The notes: a model not told the origin generated them from the sequence alone. A stretch of 64,000 nt of DNA from SUG2458 sp051872335 (GCA_051872335.1 JBJEDT010000025.1:62001-126000), one strand, 5' to 3'. Counted from the first letter of the stretch, positions 1-9,528 are shown. Made by a program: numbers and translations.

Positions 1-540
1 TAAATATTAATAGCTTCTGATAAATATATACCACCTAATACTTCGTCAGTATCTTTATCTACTTTATACATAGTAAGGACATCTTCCTCAACTAGAGTAG
101 CAGTATAATTTGTTGAAGTATATTTTGTAATAGAAAGACCTGCACGAGATATTTGAGAAGATGAACTTATAGTTAATTCAAAAGCATAAGTATATCGTGT
201 ATCAGGGAATATATCAGTAATATTCCACAATTCAGATGCAGACTCACTCATTTCAATAAAATCAGATGAATATGTACAAGTACTTATCTCAGCATAATCT
301 TGATAACCAGTATATTTAGTTATTCCGTCATCATCTGTAGTATAGTTTCCTGAATAATACATTAATTTATAGTTTTCAACCGATTCATCAATAGTAATAT
401 TAGAATTTCCTAAATCTGCATTTCGATTAACAGTAAACCAAGCGAATGTTGCTGTTGCAGCTGCTCCAAAAGAAATGAGTAAAACAAAAGCACTAAGTAA
501 AACTTGTTTTAATTTAAACTTATTTAGTTCAAGTTTCATA
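1..540 (-). CDS. SipW-dependent (TasA-like) secreted protein, 3' end missing
   Basis: This open frame reads from ATG at 540 leftwards off the window, giving at least 180 residues without a stop. The N-terminus is a SipW-type signal peptide: basic residues, a hydrophobic stretch at about 14-31, then ATATFAWFTVNRNA around residues 28-41, the TasA/camelysin-style cleavage region. The mature part is rich in Thr, Ser, Asp and Tyr, as expected for an exported beta-sandwich. AAGGAG lies 11 bases upstream of the ATG; an in-frame ATG directly abutting that site is an unlikely start. It is the last visible gene of the surface-protein run that begins at 12375. Function is inferred to be surface fibre or matrix subunit. 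Its C-terminus cannot be checked for the WxEGxD motif shared by its relatives. Confidence 0.8.
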
Positions 541-586
541 CTTTTGTCCATCTCCTTTCTTTATGTTGCTACAAATTAACTTAATT

Positions 587-1312
587 TTATTCAAATGGTT
601 TATTAAAGTCTTGGAATAATAAGTTCAATAATTGTCCGATTTCAGGAGCTTGTTCAACCCCAACACGAACTCTTGATAATAATTGGTGATTGTTACCTAC
701 TTCATATGAACAAGCCTTAAAAACAACTAAAGGTATATCATATAAATAACATGCTGCAGCAAAGCCAGCAGCTTCGGTATCAACTGCAAGAACATTATTA
801 ATTTTACTAAAATGTTCTTGAATAGTAACTTTAACATCATCTAAATTAGAATGGAATTTATTTGATGAAAGCAAAACACCTTGAACGATACGTTTGTTCT
901 TATTCATACCATTTAAAGCATGAATAGTTTGAACAGTATCAAAATCTGAAGTATAGAACATTGGAAGTTCAGGTATTTGACCATAACGATATTTACCTAA
1001 AGCAAGTAGATCAACATCCATTGCATAAACTCTATCTGCAATAAATAAATCACCTTGGTCAAGGTTTGGTGAAATTGAAGAAACTGTTCCAATATTTACT
1101 ACTAAATATGGTTTATATTTTTCAATTAATAATGCTGTAATCATAGCAGCCATTTCTTGTCCATATCCAGTCATGGCACATGCAATTTCTTTACCACCGA
1201 AAATTCCAATATAAACATCATAACGATTAGCTATGACTTCTACACGAGGGTCAATAATTCTTTTTTGAATATACTCGACATCATCTAAACGAGCACCAAC
1301 AATTAAAATCAT
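587..1312 (-). CDS. MTA/SAH nucleosidase-fold protein, possibly catalytically altered
   Basis: The 241-residue protein follows the PNP/UDP phosphorylase superfamily, closest in layout to 5'-methylthioadenosine/S-adenosylhomocysteine nucleosidase (Pfs/MTAN, usually about 230 aa). It shows the N-terminal GA(x)xDDVE strand, the VNIGTVSSI glycine region near 92-100, the DVDLLALGKYRYGQIP loop near 119-134, and VDTEAAG near 176, where MTAN has E-M-E. The catalytic Asp of MTAN lies in an ALSD(I/V)A motif; here the aligned stretch reads KACSYEVGN, so that Asp is apparently Tyr. The first catalytic Glu also aligns with Asp. It sits 12 bp after the EAL gene stop and 46 bp before a surface-protein gene, so it is part of that operon. 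It may bind rather than cleave a nucleoside, or have another specificity. Confidence 0.75.
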   Translation of the reverse strand: MILIVGARLDDVEYIQKRIIDPRVEVIANRYDVYIGIFGGKEIACAMTGYGQEMAAMITALLIEKYKPYLVVNIGTVSSISPNLDQGDLFIADRVYAMDVDLLALGKYRYGQIPELPMFYTSDFDTVQTIHALNGMNKNKRIVQGVLLSSNKFHSNLDDVKVTIQEHFSKINNVLAVDTEAAGFAAACYLYDIPLVVFKACSYEVGNNHQLLSRVRVGVEQAPEIGQLLNLLFQDFNKPFE

Positions 1313-1324
1313 TAGTCATCCCTC

Positions 1325-2857
1325 CTATTTCTTACGTTCGAATTCATTATTCTTTAAGAATAATTCGAACTCTTCTCTACTTAAAGGTTTTGAATAATAA
1401 TAACCTTGAATGAAGTCACATTCTGAAGCCTTACAAATAGCAACTTGTTTAGCAGTTTGAATACCTTCAGCAACAACTTTCATATCGAGAGCCTTTGCCA
1501 TCGCAATAGTAGTTTTTGCAATATCACGTGACTTCTTATCAACTTCGACAGAATCAAAGAAAGATTTATCAATCTTTAAAGTATCCATCGGTAATTTACG
1601 TAAGTTAGATAATGATGAATATCCAGTACCAAAATCATCAACAGCTAACTTAATGTGTAAAGCTTTTAATTGTTTAATAATAGATAATAAATATAGCATA
1701 TCTCTACGAGCACTTGATTCAGTTAATTCAAGTTCAAGTTGTAAAGGAGATACCCCAAATTTTTCCATCGTTTCAGTTAAGAATTGAATAAGGTCAGTAC
1801 GATAAATACCATTTCTTGAAAGGTTAACTGAAACATTAACTAAACGAGAACCTCTTTTTTTCCAGTATGCTAAGTCTTGGCAAACATGTTCAAACATATA
1901 TCTATCAATTTCAATAATTTGATCATTACGTTCAGCAAATGGAATAAATGTTGCTGGGTTAACAATACCTTTTGTTGGGTGTCTCCAACGAATAAGAGCT
2001 TCAGCACCAGTAAATTTTTCAGCTTTTAAATCAAATTTAGGTTGATAGAAAACTTCAAACTCATGATTCTTAATTGCGTTTTCAATATCGTGAGCAAGTT
2101 CAAGTTCATCAATACTCTTTTGAATCATTGATTCTTCAAAAATAACAATGTTACCTTCTAGAGGCATATACATAGAGTTACGAGCAACTTCACAACGAGT
2201 AACAATATCATCAATAGATAATTTTTTATCATCTTCACATAAACATGTTTTATATGTTAATGTTGTAGGAACTCCTTTTTTATGAACATTAGAGTTAATA
2301 GCTTGATATAAAGCATCCATTTCTTTAATAATGGTTTTAGCATCATCAGCTTCCATATAAATTAAGAAAGCACCAGATGATCTTAAACCATATAATACGT
2401 TGTTAGCATTAACTTTGTAACGACCAACAATCGTTTCAGCAGCACAACGTGTCATTGCACGTGAAACATCTAAAGATGCTGTTGTAACACCACTACCGAC
2501 AACATCAGAAGGCTTATCTAAATCAAGAGTTCCAATATAAGTAAATCTTCTATTTTTAATATTTCTTCTTTTTTCAACACCTAAATGAAAGTAGTTTTCA
2601 TTATAAATATTATAATTACGATCGTAATAAGCAAGGTGATATTCACGAGATTCAGCAGCCCTTACACGAACAGAACGTGCTGTGATTAACAAACCTAAAG
2701 CAATTAATATGCCAAGGAAAGAGCCACCTATATAGTAGTAATATGTTTGATCTAGTGGATGTCTTAAGAAAAACCATACTAATACACCAACACCAGCTGC
2801 AAAGAATAAATATCCAAAAATATTAAGTAAAATAATTTTTGTTTTAGCTTTTTTCAT
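1325..2857 (-). CDS. membrane EAL-domain c-di-GMP phosphodiesterase with degenerate GGDEF
   Basis: There are two transmembrane helices at about residues 8-28 and 38-58, then a GGDEF-like domain whose signature has decayed to LRSSGAF, then a C-terminal EAL domain. The EAL signatures are GAEALIRWRHP, VNVSVNLS, ELELTES, VDDFGTGYSS, LKIDKSF, VAEGIQT and QGYYYSKP. Nearly all metal and c-di-GMP ligands are present; the second Glu of AEGVET is Gln, which might lower activity. It should degrade c-di-GMP at the inner membrane. The GTG at 2869 is less likely than the ATG at 2857, which starts one base after the stop of the upstream signal peptidase (TAATATG), so translation is probably coupled. Its place inside the surface operon suggests local c-di-GMP control of export or assembly. 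Confidence 0.88.
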   Translation of the reverse strand: MKKAKTKIILLNIFGYLFFAAGVGVLVWFFLRHPLDQTYYYYIGGSFLGILIALGLLITARSVRVRAAESREYHLAYYDRNYNIYNENYFHLGVEKRRNIKNRRFTYIGTLDLDKPSDVVGSGVTTASLDVSRAMTRCAAETIVGRYKVNANNVLYGLRSSGAFLIYMEADDAKTIIKEMDALYQAINSNVHKKGVPTTLTYKTCLCEDDKKLSIDDIVTRCEVARNSMYMPLEGNIVIFEESMIQKSIDELELAHDIENAIKNHEFEVFYQPKFDLKAEKFTGAEALIRWRHPTKGIVNPATFIPFAERNDQIIEIDRYMFEHVCQDLAYWKKRGSRLVNVSVNLSRNGIYRTDLIQFLTETMEKFGVSPLQLELELTESSARRDMLYLLSIIKQLKALHIKLAVDDFGTGYSSLSNLRKLPMDTLKIDKSFFDSVEVDKKSRDIAKTTIAMAKALDMKVVAEGIQTAKQVAICKASECDFIQGYYYSKPLSREEFELFLKNNEFERKK

Positions 2858-2858
2858 A

Positions 2859-3626
2859 TTACTTATCACCTTCCCTTTCTTCTTTATCTTTTAAGTTTTC
2901 GTCTTTATTTTCTTTTTTTAATTCATCAAGAATTTGATTCTTCATTTCTTGTTTTAGTCTTTCCATTTCTTCTTCGTGAGTCTCAAGACCTTCTTGTTTT
3001 CTTTTCTTTTCCATCTCATTTTCAACATGTACTAAACGTGCTTGTTTAATAAAATCAATAATGGAAACAATAAGAACATATCCTCCAGGAATCATTATTA
3101 GTAAAAATGAGACCAATGGTTTAGAAATAAATGAATAAACTACACCAAGTGAATAGGAATTTTTAACAACTTTACCAATAAGATAGTTACTATTAATAAA
3201 GTCATGTGGTTTTCCTTCACAACCACTTGTTCCACAAGATGAAGCTTCCATATTATCACCAAAACATTCTAGTGTATATGTACCATCCTCATTTGCAGAT
3301 ATACCAACTAATCGATGAGTTACAATTTTATCATCGGATGTTCGATAAAATGTAATAATATCACCTTCAACAATTATATTACCTTCTTCATCTACTTGTT
3401 TGGCAACTAATGTCGAAGGATCTACTTCTTTAACAATTACCATAGAATCAACTTTTAAAGTTGGCTCCATAGAATCAGTATAGACAATCAAAAATGATGT
3501 TTTACCAATTTGTGGTACTCCATAATTTCCTTGTCTTGATGTAAGTGAAATAATATTAATACCAAAGAAAAGGACTACAAAAACTGATAATAAAATTGAT
3601 GCAATAATTTTAAGTTTCTTTTTCAT
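2859..3626 (-). CDS. SipW-type signal peptidase (S26B), third copy in the locus
   Basis: The 255-residue protein has an N-terminal membrane anchor (about 6-27) and the S26 Ser motif TDSMEPT with the nucleophile at S52. EGDIITF follows, then His104 in IVTHRL and a GDN box at 123-125. His in place of Lys marks the ER/SipW subtype that processes TasA-like substrates rather than the general Lys type. A second helix at about 168-193 is followed by a charged cytosolic tail of some 60 residues with a predicted coiled coil (QEMKNQILDELKKENK). It shares the spacing NYGVPxI...TxSM with the copy at 7446-8228, so these two are recent paralogues. It lies between the coiled-coil protein and the EAL gene and is assigned to maturation of neighbouring secreted proteins. 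Confidence 0.87.
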   Translation of the reverse strand: MKKKLKIIASILLSVFVVLFFGINIISLTSRQGNYGVPQIGKTSFLIVYTDSMEPTLKVDSMVIVKEVDPSTLVAKQVDEEGNIIVEGDIITFYRTSDDKIVTHRLVGISANEDGTYTLECFGDNMEASSCGTSGCEGKPHDFINSNYLIGKVVKNSYSLGVVYSFISKPLVSFLLIMIPGGYVLIVSIIDFIKQARLVHVENEMEKKRKQEGLETHEEEMERLKQEMKNQILDELKKENKDENLKDKEEREGDK

Positions 3627-3646
3627 CAGTTTCTCCTTTCCTCATT

Positions 3647-5776
3647 TTATGCGTTATTGTTGTTATCGTCAGAATATTCAAAGTCGAAGTCATCATCATC
3701 AAAAGATTCTTCATCTTCCTCTTCTTCAAATTGTTGATCAACAATTTTCTTAGCTTCTTCTTCGTTTTCAATGTAATCGCTGTTATCTTCTATTTCTTCT
3801 TCATTAGAATTATCATCTTCATTATTTTCTTCATTAATTTCTTCTTGTTCTAATAATGTAGATTCGTTGTCTTCTTCTAAAGAAGTAGAAGTTTCTAAAG
3901 TTTCAGATGATTCTTCTTGATTATCGATATTATTATCAATATCCTCTGCATAAGTAAAATCATCGTCTTCTTCATCAAATTCATCAAGTCCAGCGTTACG
4001 ACGATATGCTTCTTGAGCCATACGCAATGCTTCTAGTTTTGCTTGAGCTTTAGCAATTAATTCATTACGTAAAGATTGTTGACGACGTCTTTCTTCTTCA
4101 AGTAACATTTCACGTTGTCTTTGTTCACGTTCAAGTTTTGCTTGTTCACGTGCAGCAATCTTATCCTCAATAGCTTTTTTACGAGCTTCTTCCTTAGCCT
4201 TAATTTCTTCCATTCGTGCTCTACGACTTTCTTCCTCGATTTTAAACATTTCTTCAGCTTCCTCAAGGAGTCGCTTTTCTTCTTCCTCTTCTTCAGTTAA
4301 GCCAGAAGGACGAAGAACTTTTAATTCGGCTAAACGATCTTGCTCAGCTTGACGTTTTGCATTTTCACGTGCACGATTTAATGCATCTCTTTCTGCATCA
4401 AGAATTGCCTTTTCACGAGCTTTCTCTCGAGCAATTCTTTCTTCTTCAAGACGTTTTGCTTCTGCTTTTTCAAAAGCAATACGTGCTCTTTCTTCTGCAG
4501 CTTTTTGTTCTGCACGCATTTTTGCAATACGCTCTTCTTCTTTTTGCTTTGCAAGAGCTCTTTGTTTTTCTCTTTCTAAACGTTTTTGTTCAAGCACTTT
4601 GAGTTTTGCTAATCGTGCTTGTTCTTGTTTCTTTCTTAGATTTCTCATTTTAGGAGTTAAGTTTCTAGAAATTTCACTGCTTCCAGTTCCACCAACATAA
4701 CGACCCTCAATATCAAATTTAGAATCCAAGAAATCTTTATCAATTACTCTATTACCAATCTTTGGTTGAATACGATAAGCCTTAACTTTTGCAAGGTCTA
4801 TCATACGAGTCTTGTTTGTTTGTAAGGATATAATTCCTCCAAACATATTTTTTTGTAATTCATCAACATAAGGTTCATCAAATTTAGCTGATGTTTCCTT
4901 AACATGAATTGAAATACCTAACTTATCGTATGACTCCATAAATTTCCATAAAATATGAGCTTTTTTATAGTTAGGGTTTTTAACAATAATGTTTGTTAAC
5001 ATAATAGGTGAGTTAACAGGTTTACAATCTTTTAATTGTTCCATAAACCAGCTTTGTGAAAGGTAAGCTAATCTACGACGAAGTAATGCAATCTTTTTTA
5101 AAAGCAATTCATTAGCTTCCCTATTACCTTCATCAGCTGAAGGAACAGAAATTTTAACTTTAGTTTCATATTCATATAAAACTTCACCAACTTGAACTTT
5201 GTTTTTAACGACAACTGCATCTGAGTCACGTGTATCAGCGTGTTTTGTAATATAATCATATCTTTTATTAATGAAGTTTAAAGCACGTTCAATACATGTT
5301 TTAATAAAACGGTTTTCATAAATTCCGTATTCATCTTCTGCAGTAACAGTAAGAATTTTATTAGGAATAATATTGCCATCTTTATCAATATCTTTAATAT
5401 ATTGAGTATGAGATGCTAAGTGAATAACTGATTCATTTGTAATTTTACGAGCTAATTCAATTGGTGTAATATAACGTTCAAGACGAATATGCTTTTTTGG
5501 ATCTTTAGAAATGTTTTCTAAAGCAGGAATAGCATTTTCAAAGTGTTGAATCCAAAGTAGATCATATTTTTTTGTCTCTGTACGAGATAATTGTGAAATT
5601 TCTTGATCTGGAGAATTTCTAATAGCAACTAAGAATTCACGTGAAGTTGGGTCACTATCAACAACTTCATTAACTGCTTCAATATAGCGTTTATGAACAT
5701 CATCAAATGGAGAAGGTCCTAGATTACTTAAATCAACAGGAGATTCTACTTGTTTGTTCTTTTCTTCATCTGCCAT
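3647..5776 (-). CDS. DUF2357 (McrC N-terminal-like) protein with long charged coiled coil and acidic tail
   Basis: The 709-residue protein has three parts. Residues 1 to about 375 are globular and contain EDEYGIYENRFIKTCIERAL, which resembles the YE-NRF core of DUF2357, the domain found N-terminal in McrC-type partners of McrB NTPases. Residues of about 375-600 are an almost continuous Arg/Lys/Glu/Ala helix, likely a single-helix or coiled-coil rod. The last 110 residues are highly acidic (EEEEDEESFDDDDFDFEY). I see no PD-(D/E)xK nuclease motif. No signal peptide or membrane helix is visible, so it is cytosolic. The gene directly follows the McrB-like NTPase gene, the usual McrB-McrC order, which supports a functional pair. 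The DUF2357 call is by motif recognition only. A restriction role is unlikely without a nuclease, and a structural adaptor between NTPase and membrane machinery is my inference. Confidence 0.65.
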   Translation of the reverse strand: MADEEKNKQVESPVDLSNLGPSPFDDVHKRYIEAVNEVVDSDPTSREFLVAIRNSPDQEISQLSRTETKKYDLLWIQHFENAIPALENISKDPKKHIRLERYITPIELARKITNESVIHLASHTQYIKDIDKDGNIIPNKILTVTAEDEYGIYENRFIKTCIERALNFINKRYDYITKHADTRDSDAVVVKNKVQVGEVLYEYETKVKISVPSADEGNREANELLLKKIALLRRRLAYLSQSWFMEQLKDCKPVNSPIMLTNIIVKNPNYKKAHILWKFMESYDKLGISIHVKETSAKFDEPYVDELQKNMFGGIISLQTNKTRMIDLAKVKAYRIQPKIGNRVIDKDFLDSKFDIEGRYVGGTGSSEISRNLTPKMRNLRKKQEQARLAKLKVLEQKRLEREKQRALAKQKEEERIAKMRAEQKAAEERARIAFEKAEAKRLEEERIAREKAREKAILDAERDALNRARENAKRQAEQDRLAELKVLRPSGLTEEEEEEKRLLEEAEEMFKIEEESRRARMEEIKAKEEARKKAIEDKIAAREQAKLEREQRQREMLLEEERRRQQSLRNELIAKAQAKLEALRMAQEAYRRNAGLDEFDEEDDDFTYAEDIDNNIDNQEESSETLETSTSLEEDNESTLLEQEEINEENNEDDNSNEEEIEDNSDYIENEEEAKKIVDQQFEEEEDEESFDDDDFDFEYSDDNNNNA

Positions 5777-5862
5777 TTTATAATCCTCCTTTCTTGAAAT
5801 TCATAATATATATAATAATGAAAATATAAATATATATAATATAAATAATATATATATAATAA
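5777..5862. repeat. TA-dinucleotide-rich low-complexity spacer
   Basis: This is the longest gap between genes in the 587-12375 run, built almost wholly of TATATA and ATAATA steps, with only the AAGGAGG site of the downstream gene as clear signal. It could hold an internal promoter or be a slippage-prone spacer. No stable GC hairpin is visible. Confidence 0.5.
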
Positions 5863-7398
5863 TTAGCTTCCCACTTTCATTAAGTTTTCAATAAACTTCT
5901 TAGATTCAGGGAATGTGTTTTTACCAAATAAATGGTCAAGTTGTTCTATTAATTGACGTAATTCGTCTTTTAAGAAACCAATATTTAAGGATTCAAATTT
6001 CTTCAAAATCTTTGTTGAGAAGATATAGTCAAATCCATCAATTTCAGTACCACCACATGCAACGTACATTGGGACGAATAACTTTAATTGTTTCATAATA
6101 CGGTTACCGAAAGCCAACTTGAAGTTTTTAATAACGAAGTCATCAAGTTTAGCAAATTTTTCAATAATTTTATTTGAAACAGGATAGTTAGTTAATGCTT
6201 CTTGATATAGCTTATGTAAATATTCATAAGAAATATTTACTGGATCAGTAAAGTCTGCTTCAAAAGCAACACCTTTATTATTTAAGAAAATACAGATAGC
6301 ACGGTCGTAAACCTTATCTGAAATAGTAAATGTAGAGTCATCGTTGTTAGCTGTTCCAATAAACCATAGGTTTTGTGGAATTAATAATTTACCATCAGTA
6401 ACATGTGCAGGGTCAGTTTTTGGATCTGGTGAAGAAATAAGTTCAACAATCCATTCATTAACGTTAGGCATTTCCATAATGGACAAGAATTCTGCAAAAT
6501 AATACTCAATACGAGCTAAGTTCATTTCGTCGAGGACGATAACGTTACAGTCTTCACGATATGTACATTCATAAATAATCTTTAAGAATTCAGTTTCATT
6601 AAATTTCTTTGTAAATTCGTTGTAATATCCGATAAGTTCTGAACGGTCACGCCAAGATGGTTGAACAGGACAAATCTTTGTATCATTTTGGAAGAATTTT
6701 CCTAGTGCATATGGTAAGGAGGTTTTACCAGTACCAGAAATACCTTCTAGAATTAATAGTTTAGATGCACCTAAACCAGCAAAGAAAGCACGAATAACTT
6801 TTAGTTCATAATATAGACCAAGTTGAGATGCAGCAAAGTTTCTAAAACGTTCACATAATTGTTCTAGAGATAGTTTATCAGCATCGTCCATTCGAACTGT
6901 CATATCAAGAGATTTATATTTAGCATCAACAAGAGCTAATTTTGTAAAACGACATTCAGTATTTGGACCTTTATCTTCTTCTTCCTCTTCTTCCTCTTCT
7001 TCAGGTAACTTACCACCTAAAGCATTAACTTTTAAGTTGAGAATTTTATTTCTTTCTTCTATAGCTTTATATAGTTCATAATTCAAACGTTCAACTTGTT
7101 GCATAAGTTCTTGTTGCTCTTGAACTTTTTTGCTAAAGCGGAATAATTTTCTAAATAGTAAAAAGAATAAGAAAATAATACCACCTATTAAAGCAGCAAT
7201 AATGAGATAATAAATAACAAATAAAATCCATCCACCAGCACCGAATCCTGGTTTATATAGAATTAATAAATCGTTATAATCTCTAAAATTTTGACCGACT
7301 TCAGACCATGGATCTACAAATGTTAATTTGAGGAATCTTACAAGGTCTTGTATAAATAGTTGCCACATGGCAGCTACATATTGGAAAAAGTCATTCAT
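5863..7398 (-). CDS. membrane-anchored McrB-like AAA+ NTPase
   Basis: The 511-residue protein has a hydrophobic helix at about 56-83, an acidic linker (Glu run at 133-141) and a C-terminal AAA+ module. Walker A is GISGTGKTS at 219-227. Walker B is VIVLDEMNLAR at 286-296, the DEMN form typical of the McrB/MoxR-dynein branch. Sensor 1 lies in FIGTANNDDST at 347-356, aligned with the McrB GTMNTAD signature but altered, and R366 is a possible Arg finger. Canonical McrB is a soluble restriction GTPase; here a transmembrane anchor is fused instead of a DNA-binding domain. It precedes the DUF2357-like partner and follows a SipW-type peptidase gene by 47 bp. I infer an energised membrane complex serving surface-protein assembly or quality control. 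Base specificity (ATP or GTP) cannot be read. Confidence 0.8.
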   Translation of the reverse strand: MNDFFQYVAAMWQLFIQDLVRFLKLTFVDPWSEVGQNFRDYNDLLILYKPGFGAGGWILFVIYYLIIAALIGGIIFLFFLLFRKLFRFSKKVQEQQELMQQVERLNYELYKAIEERNKILNLKVNALGGKLPEEEEEEEEEDKGPNTECRFTKLALVDAKYKSLDMTVRMDDADKLSLEQLCERFRNFAASQLGLYYELKVIRAFFAGLGASKLLILEGISGTGKTSLPYALGKFFQNDTKICPVQPSWRDRSELIGYYNEFTKKFNETEFLKIIYECTYREDCNVIVLDEMNLARIEYYFAEFLSIMEMPNVNEWIVELISSPDPKTDPAHVTDGKLLIPQNLWFIGTANNDDSTFTISDKVYDRAICIFLNNKGVAFEADFTDPVNISYEYLHKLYQEALTNYPVSNKIIEKFAKLDDFVIKNFKLAFGNRIMKQLKLFVPMYVACGGTEIDGFDYIFSTKILKKFESLNIGFLKDELRQLIEQLDHLFGKNTFPESKKFIENLMKVGS

Positions 7399-7445
7399 AT
7401 TTAACCCTCCTAAATTTCAAGTACTCAAATTAGAAAAAATGATAA

Positions 7446-8228
7446 TTACTTTGTGCTAGATTGATTATCCTCAATTCCTAACTCTTTTAATATTTCAGCT
7501 CTCATAGCTTCTTTTTCTTTTGCTCTTTCTTCTTCAGAAATAGCTGTTTTTTCTTTAGCTAACTCCTTAGCGTTTTCTTCTTTTGTTTCTATGATTGTAA
7601 CTATTAACTTATATCCTTTATATAAGAATAGACAAAACATAGGAACTAAAACACATAATGCAAATCCCCATGCATAAGGAGTATCTAATAAAAAGCCATA
7701 GACAGCTCCAATACCAGGTACTCGTGTTCCGTTATATACCCCTATAACGGATGAATAAGTGACTGTTTGTGTTGCTAGTACATCCCCATCTTCGACATAA
7801 GTACCTTTTGTGACGAAGAGAGCCCCCTTGTTTTGAATTTCAATAACTTGGTGGGTAACAATTTCACTTTGTCCATCACCATCAATATCATAAAAGAATG
7901 ATATAATAGTTTCATTTTCAATAATTTCAATACTTGGTTTCAAATATTGAGTTGCATCATCGTATCTAAATGATACTTTTTCAACAACAATCAAATCCCC
8001 TTTATTGATTGTGCCTTTCATTGAGCTCGTTTGAACTCTTAAATAAGACTTATTATTTATAGTAGGAACCCCATAATTATTCTTTGAAGTAAGAGAAACC
8101 GCAACAAGAAACACTGATAGTAATACCATTACTACCGTGAAAACATTAATGACAATATTTATAATTTTAGAAAACAAAGATTCTTTTTCATCTTTAACAT
8201 TTTCATTTTGTACTTTTTGTTTTTTCAT
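7446..8228 (-). CDS. SipW-type signal peptidase (S26B), second copy
   Basis: The 260-residue protein has an N-terminal helix at about 22-46 after a charged, soluble start. The Ser motif is TSSMKGT with nucleophile S69; the usual Pro after Glu is replaced by Gly. GDLIVVEKV follows, and His126 lies in IVTHQV. A second helix at about 186-212 is followed by a cytosolic tail ending RAEILKELGIED, which matches the tails of the other two peptidases in the locus. The Ser-His arrangement assigns it to the SipW/ER subtype. It lies 37 bp downstream of a SipW-dependent substrate gene (8266-9528) and directly upstream of the McrB-like gene. Relaxed residues around the active serine may mean altered substrate choice; activity is expected but not certain. 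Confidence 0.84.
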   Translation of the reverse strand: MKKQKVQNENVKDEKESLFSKIINIVINVFTVVMVLLSVFLVAVSLTSKNNYGVPTINNKSYLRVQTSSMKGTINKGDLIVVEKVSFRYDDATQYLKPSIEIIENETIISFFYDIDGDGQSEIVTHQVIEIQNKGALFVTKGTYVEDGDVLATQTVTYSSVIGVYNGTRVPGIGAVYGFLLDTPYAWGFALCVLVPMFCLFLYKGYKLIVTIIETKEENAKELAKEKTAISEEERAKEKEAMRAEILKELGIEDNQSSTK

Positions 8229-8265
8229 TTACTTCCTCGTTCAAATAATAGTTAAGTTTTGTTTT

Positions 8266-9528
8266 TTAGTGTCCCCATTCATCTTGGCTGTTTACATCTC
8301 TACCATTCAAAATAATATTTGCAATAAAACTCGAATCAGACGAATCACTGCTGCAATCTAAATCCCATCCTTCTGCCCACATAGTGACAATTAATTTTTT
8401 AGCTTCTCTACGTGTAACATAAGTTAAAGCATTATCTATTCGTTTATATGCGTTAGTAGATGAAGATGTTGTTCTTTTTTTATCTAAAGCATCTTCTTCA
8501 TAAAGAATTAGATTTTCCCCATTAACAACTTTAGATTGTTCAACATCTATAGGATTTGCATTTCCCCATGAATTTGCAAAGAAACCACCTACAAGTTCAT
8601 GCTTTTCAAGTCCTGATGCACGAGCATTTTCTGAATATACTAGATTTGCACCATTTAGCAAACTATATCTACCATAAAGAATTTCATTCTTTCTATATTC
8701 AGTTGCCCCATCATCAATAGAAGGATATACATCATAATATCCATCCTGAGGATCAGCATCTAAACGACCATAATATTTTGTTTTTTGAAGAATAGAATTT
8801 TCATATGTTGGATTTCCATCAAATATATTATAAGTAAATCTATTGGTTCTATTTCCATCATCATCTGTGTAATCTAATTCACTAAAAAACCCAATTCTAA
8901 TATAGTTACTAACTTTATTTAATCGTTCTTCAGTATAACTAGAAACTGCTGCTTTTTCAGCGTTTTTTTCAGTATCTGGAAGAATAGATATATTTGAAGA
9001 TAAAAAGACAAATACAGGAACATTTGTTGCTCTAACATAGAACTCAAATTCATAGTAATAATCTTTTACTTCGTTTCGTGTAACAGTAGTTCTACCACCA
9101 ATATCAGTTAATGTTGGCATTTTAGTATAAACAGGCCTTGTTGATTCTAAACTAGTGGCATTATTAAGCCATTCATCATAATAAGCATTTGAAATTGGTT
9201 GAAGTTTTGTACCTTCATCATATTGACCAAAATCAGTTAATACATCTGTATTAATATGAAATTCAGTATCAGTAAAATAATATATATCATCAACCCACTC
9301 ACCAGTATCATCACTATATTTTTCTTTTAGTGAAGATAAGGATTCAGCAGGTGCTTTTAAACCAAGTTGCAAAACTCCCTCATCATCATAAATGGTATAA
9401 GATAAGTTATCAACCTGCAAAGCATTTGAAAATTCATACCACGCAACTGTAACAGTTACAAGAGATGCTACAGCAAGAACAAACGAAGAGAAAGCTGCCA
9501 TTACTTTATAATTTATTTTCTTATTCAT
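8266..9528 (-). CDS. SipW-dependent (TasA-like) secreted protein
   Basis: The start is ATG 9528 because an AAAGGAGG site lies just upstream of it, inside the longer frame that would begin with TTG at 9561. The 420-residue product has an N-terminal segment ending in VTVTVAWYEFSNAL, the AWY hallmark of SipW-processed proteins. A large Asp/Tyr/Ser-rich region with little hydrophobic run follows. Near the C-terminus is MWAEGWDLDC, one instance of the WxEGxD motif shared by four proteins here, followed by a final beta strand. There is no sortase motif and no second membrane helix, so the mature form is probably shed or polymerised outside. It belongs to the operon with signal peptidases on both sides. 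Structural subunit is the likely role; the exact fold is not known to me. Confidence 0.82.
   Translation of the reverse strand: MNKKINYKVMAAFSSFVLAVASLVTVTVAWYEFSNALQVDNLSYTIYDDEGVLQLGLKAPAESLSSLKEKYSDDTGEWVDDIYYFTDTEFHINTDVLTDFGQYDEGTKLQPISNAYYDEWLNNATSLESTRPVYTKMPTLTDIGGRTTVTRNEVKDYYYEFEFYVRATNVPVFVFLSSNISILPDTEKNAEKAAVSSYTEERLNKVSNYIRIGFFSELDYTDDDGNRTNRFTYNIFDGNPTYENSILQKTKYYGRLDADPQDGYYDVYPSIDDGATEYRKNEILYGRYSLLNGANLVYSENARASGLEKHELVGGFFANSWGNANPIDVEQSKVVNGENLILYEEDALDKKRTTSSSTNAYKRIDNALTYVTRREAKKLIVTMWAEGWDLDCSSDSSDSSFIANIILNGRDVNSQDEWGH

Noticed and set aside
4115..4602. Plus-strand open frames opposite the coiled-coil gene
   Set aside because: They mirror the repeated Arg/Lys/Glu codons of the real gene, give Phe/Leu-rich nonsense proteins and lack ribosome binding sites.
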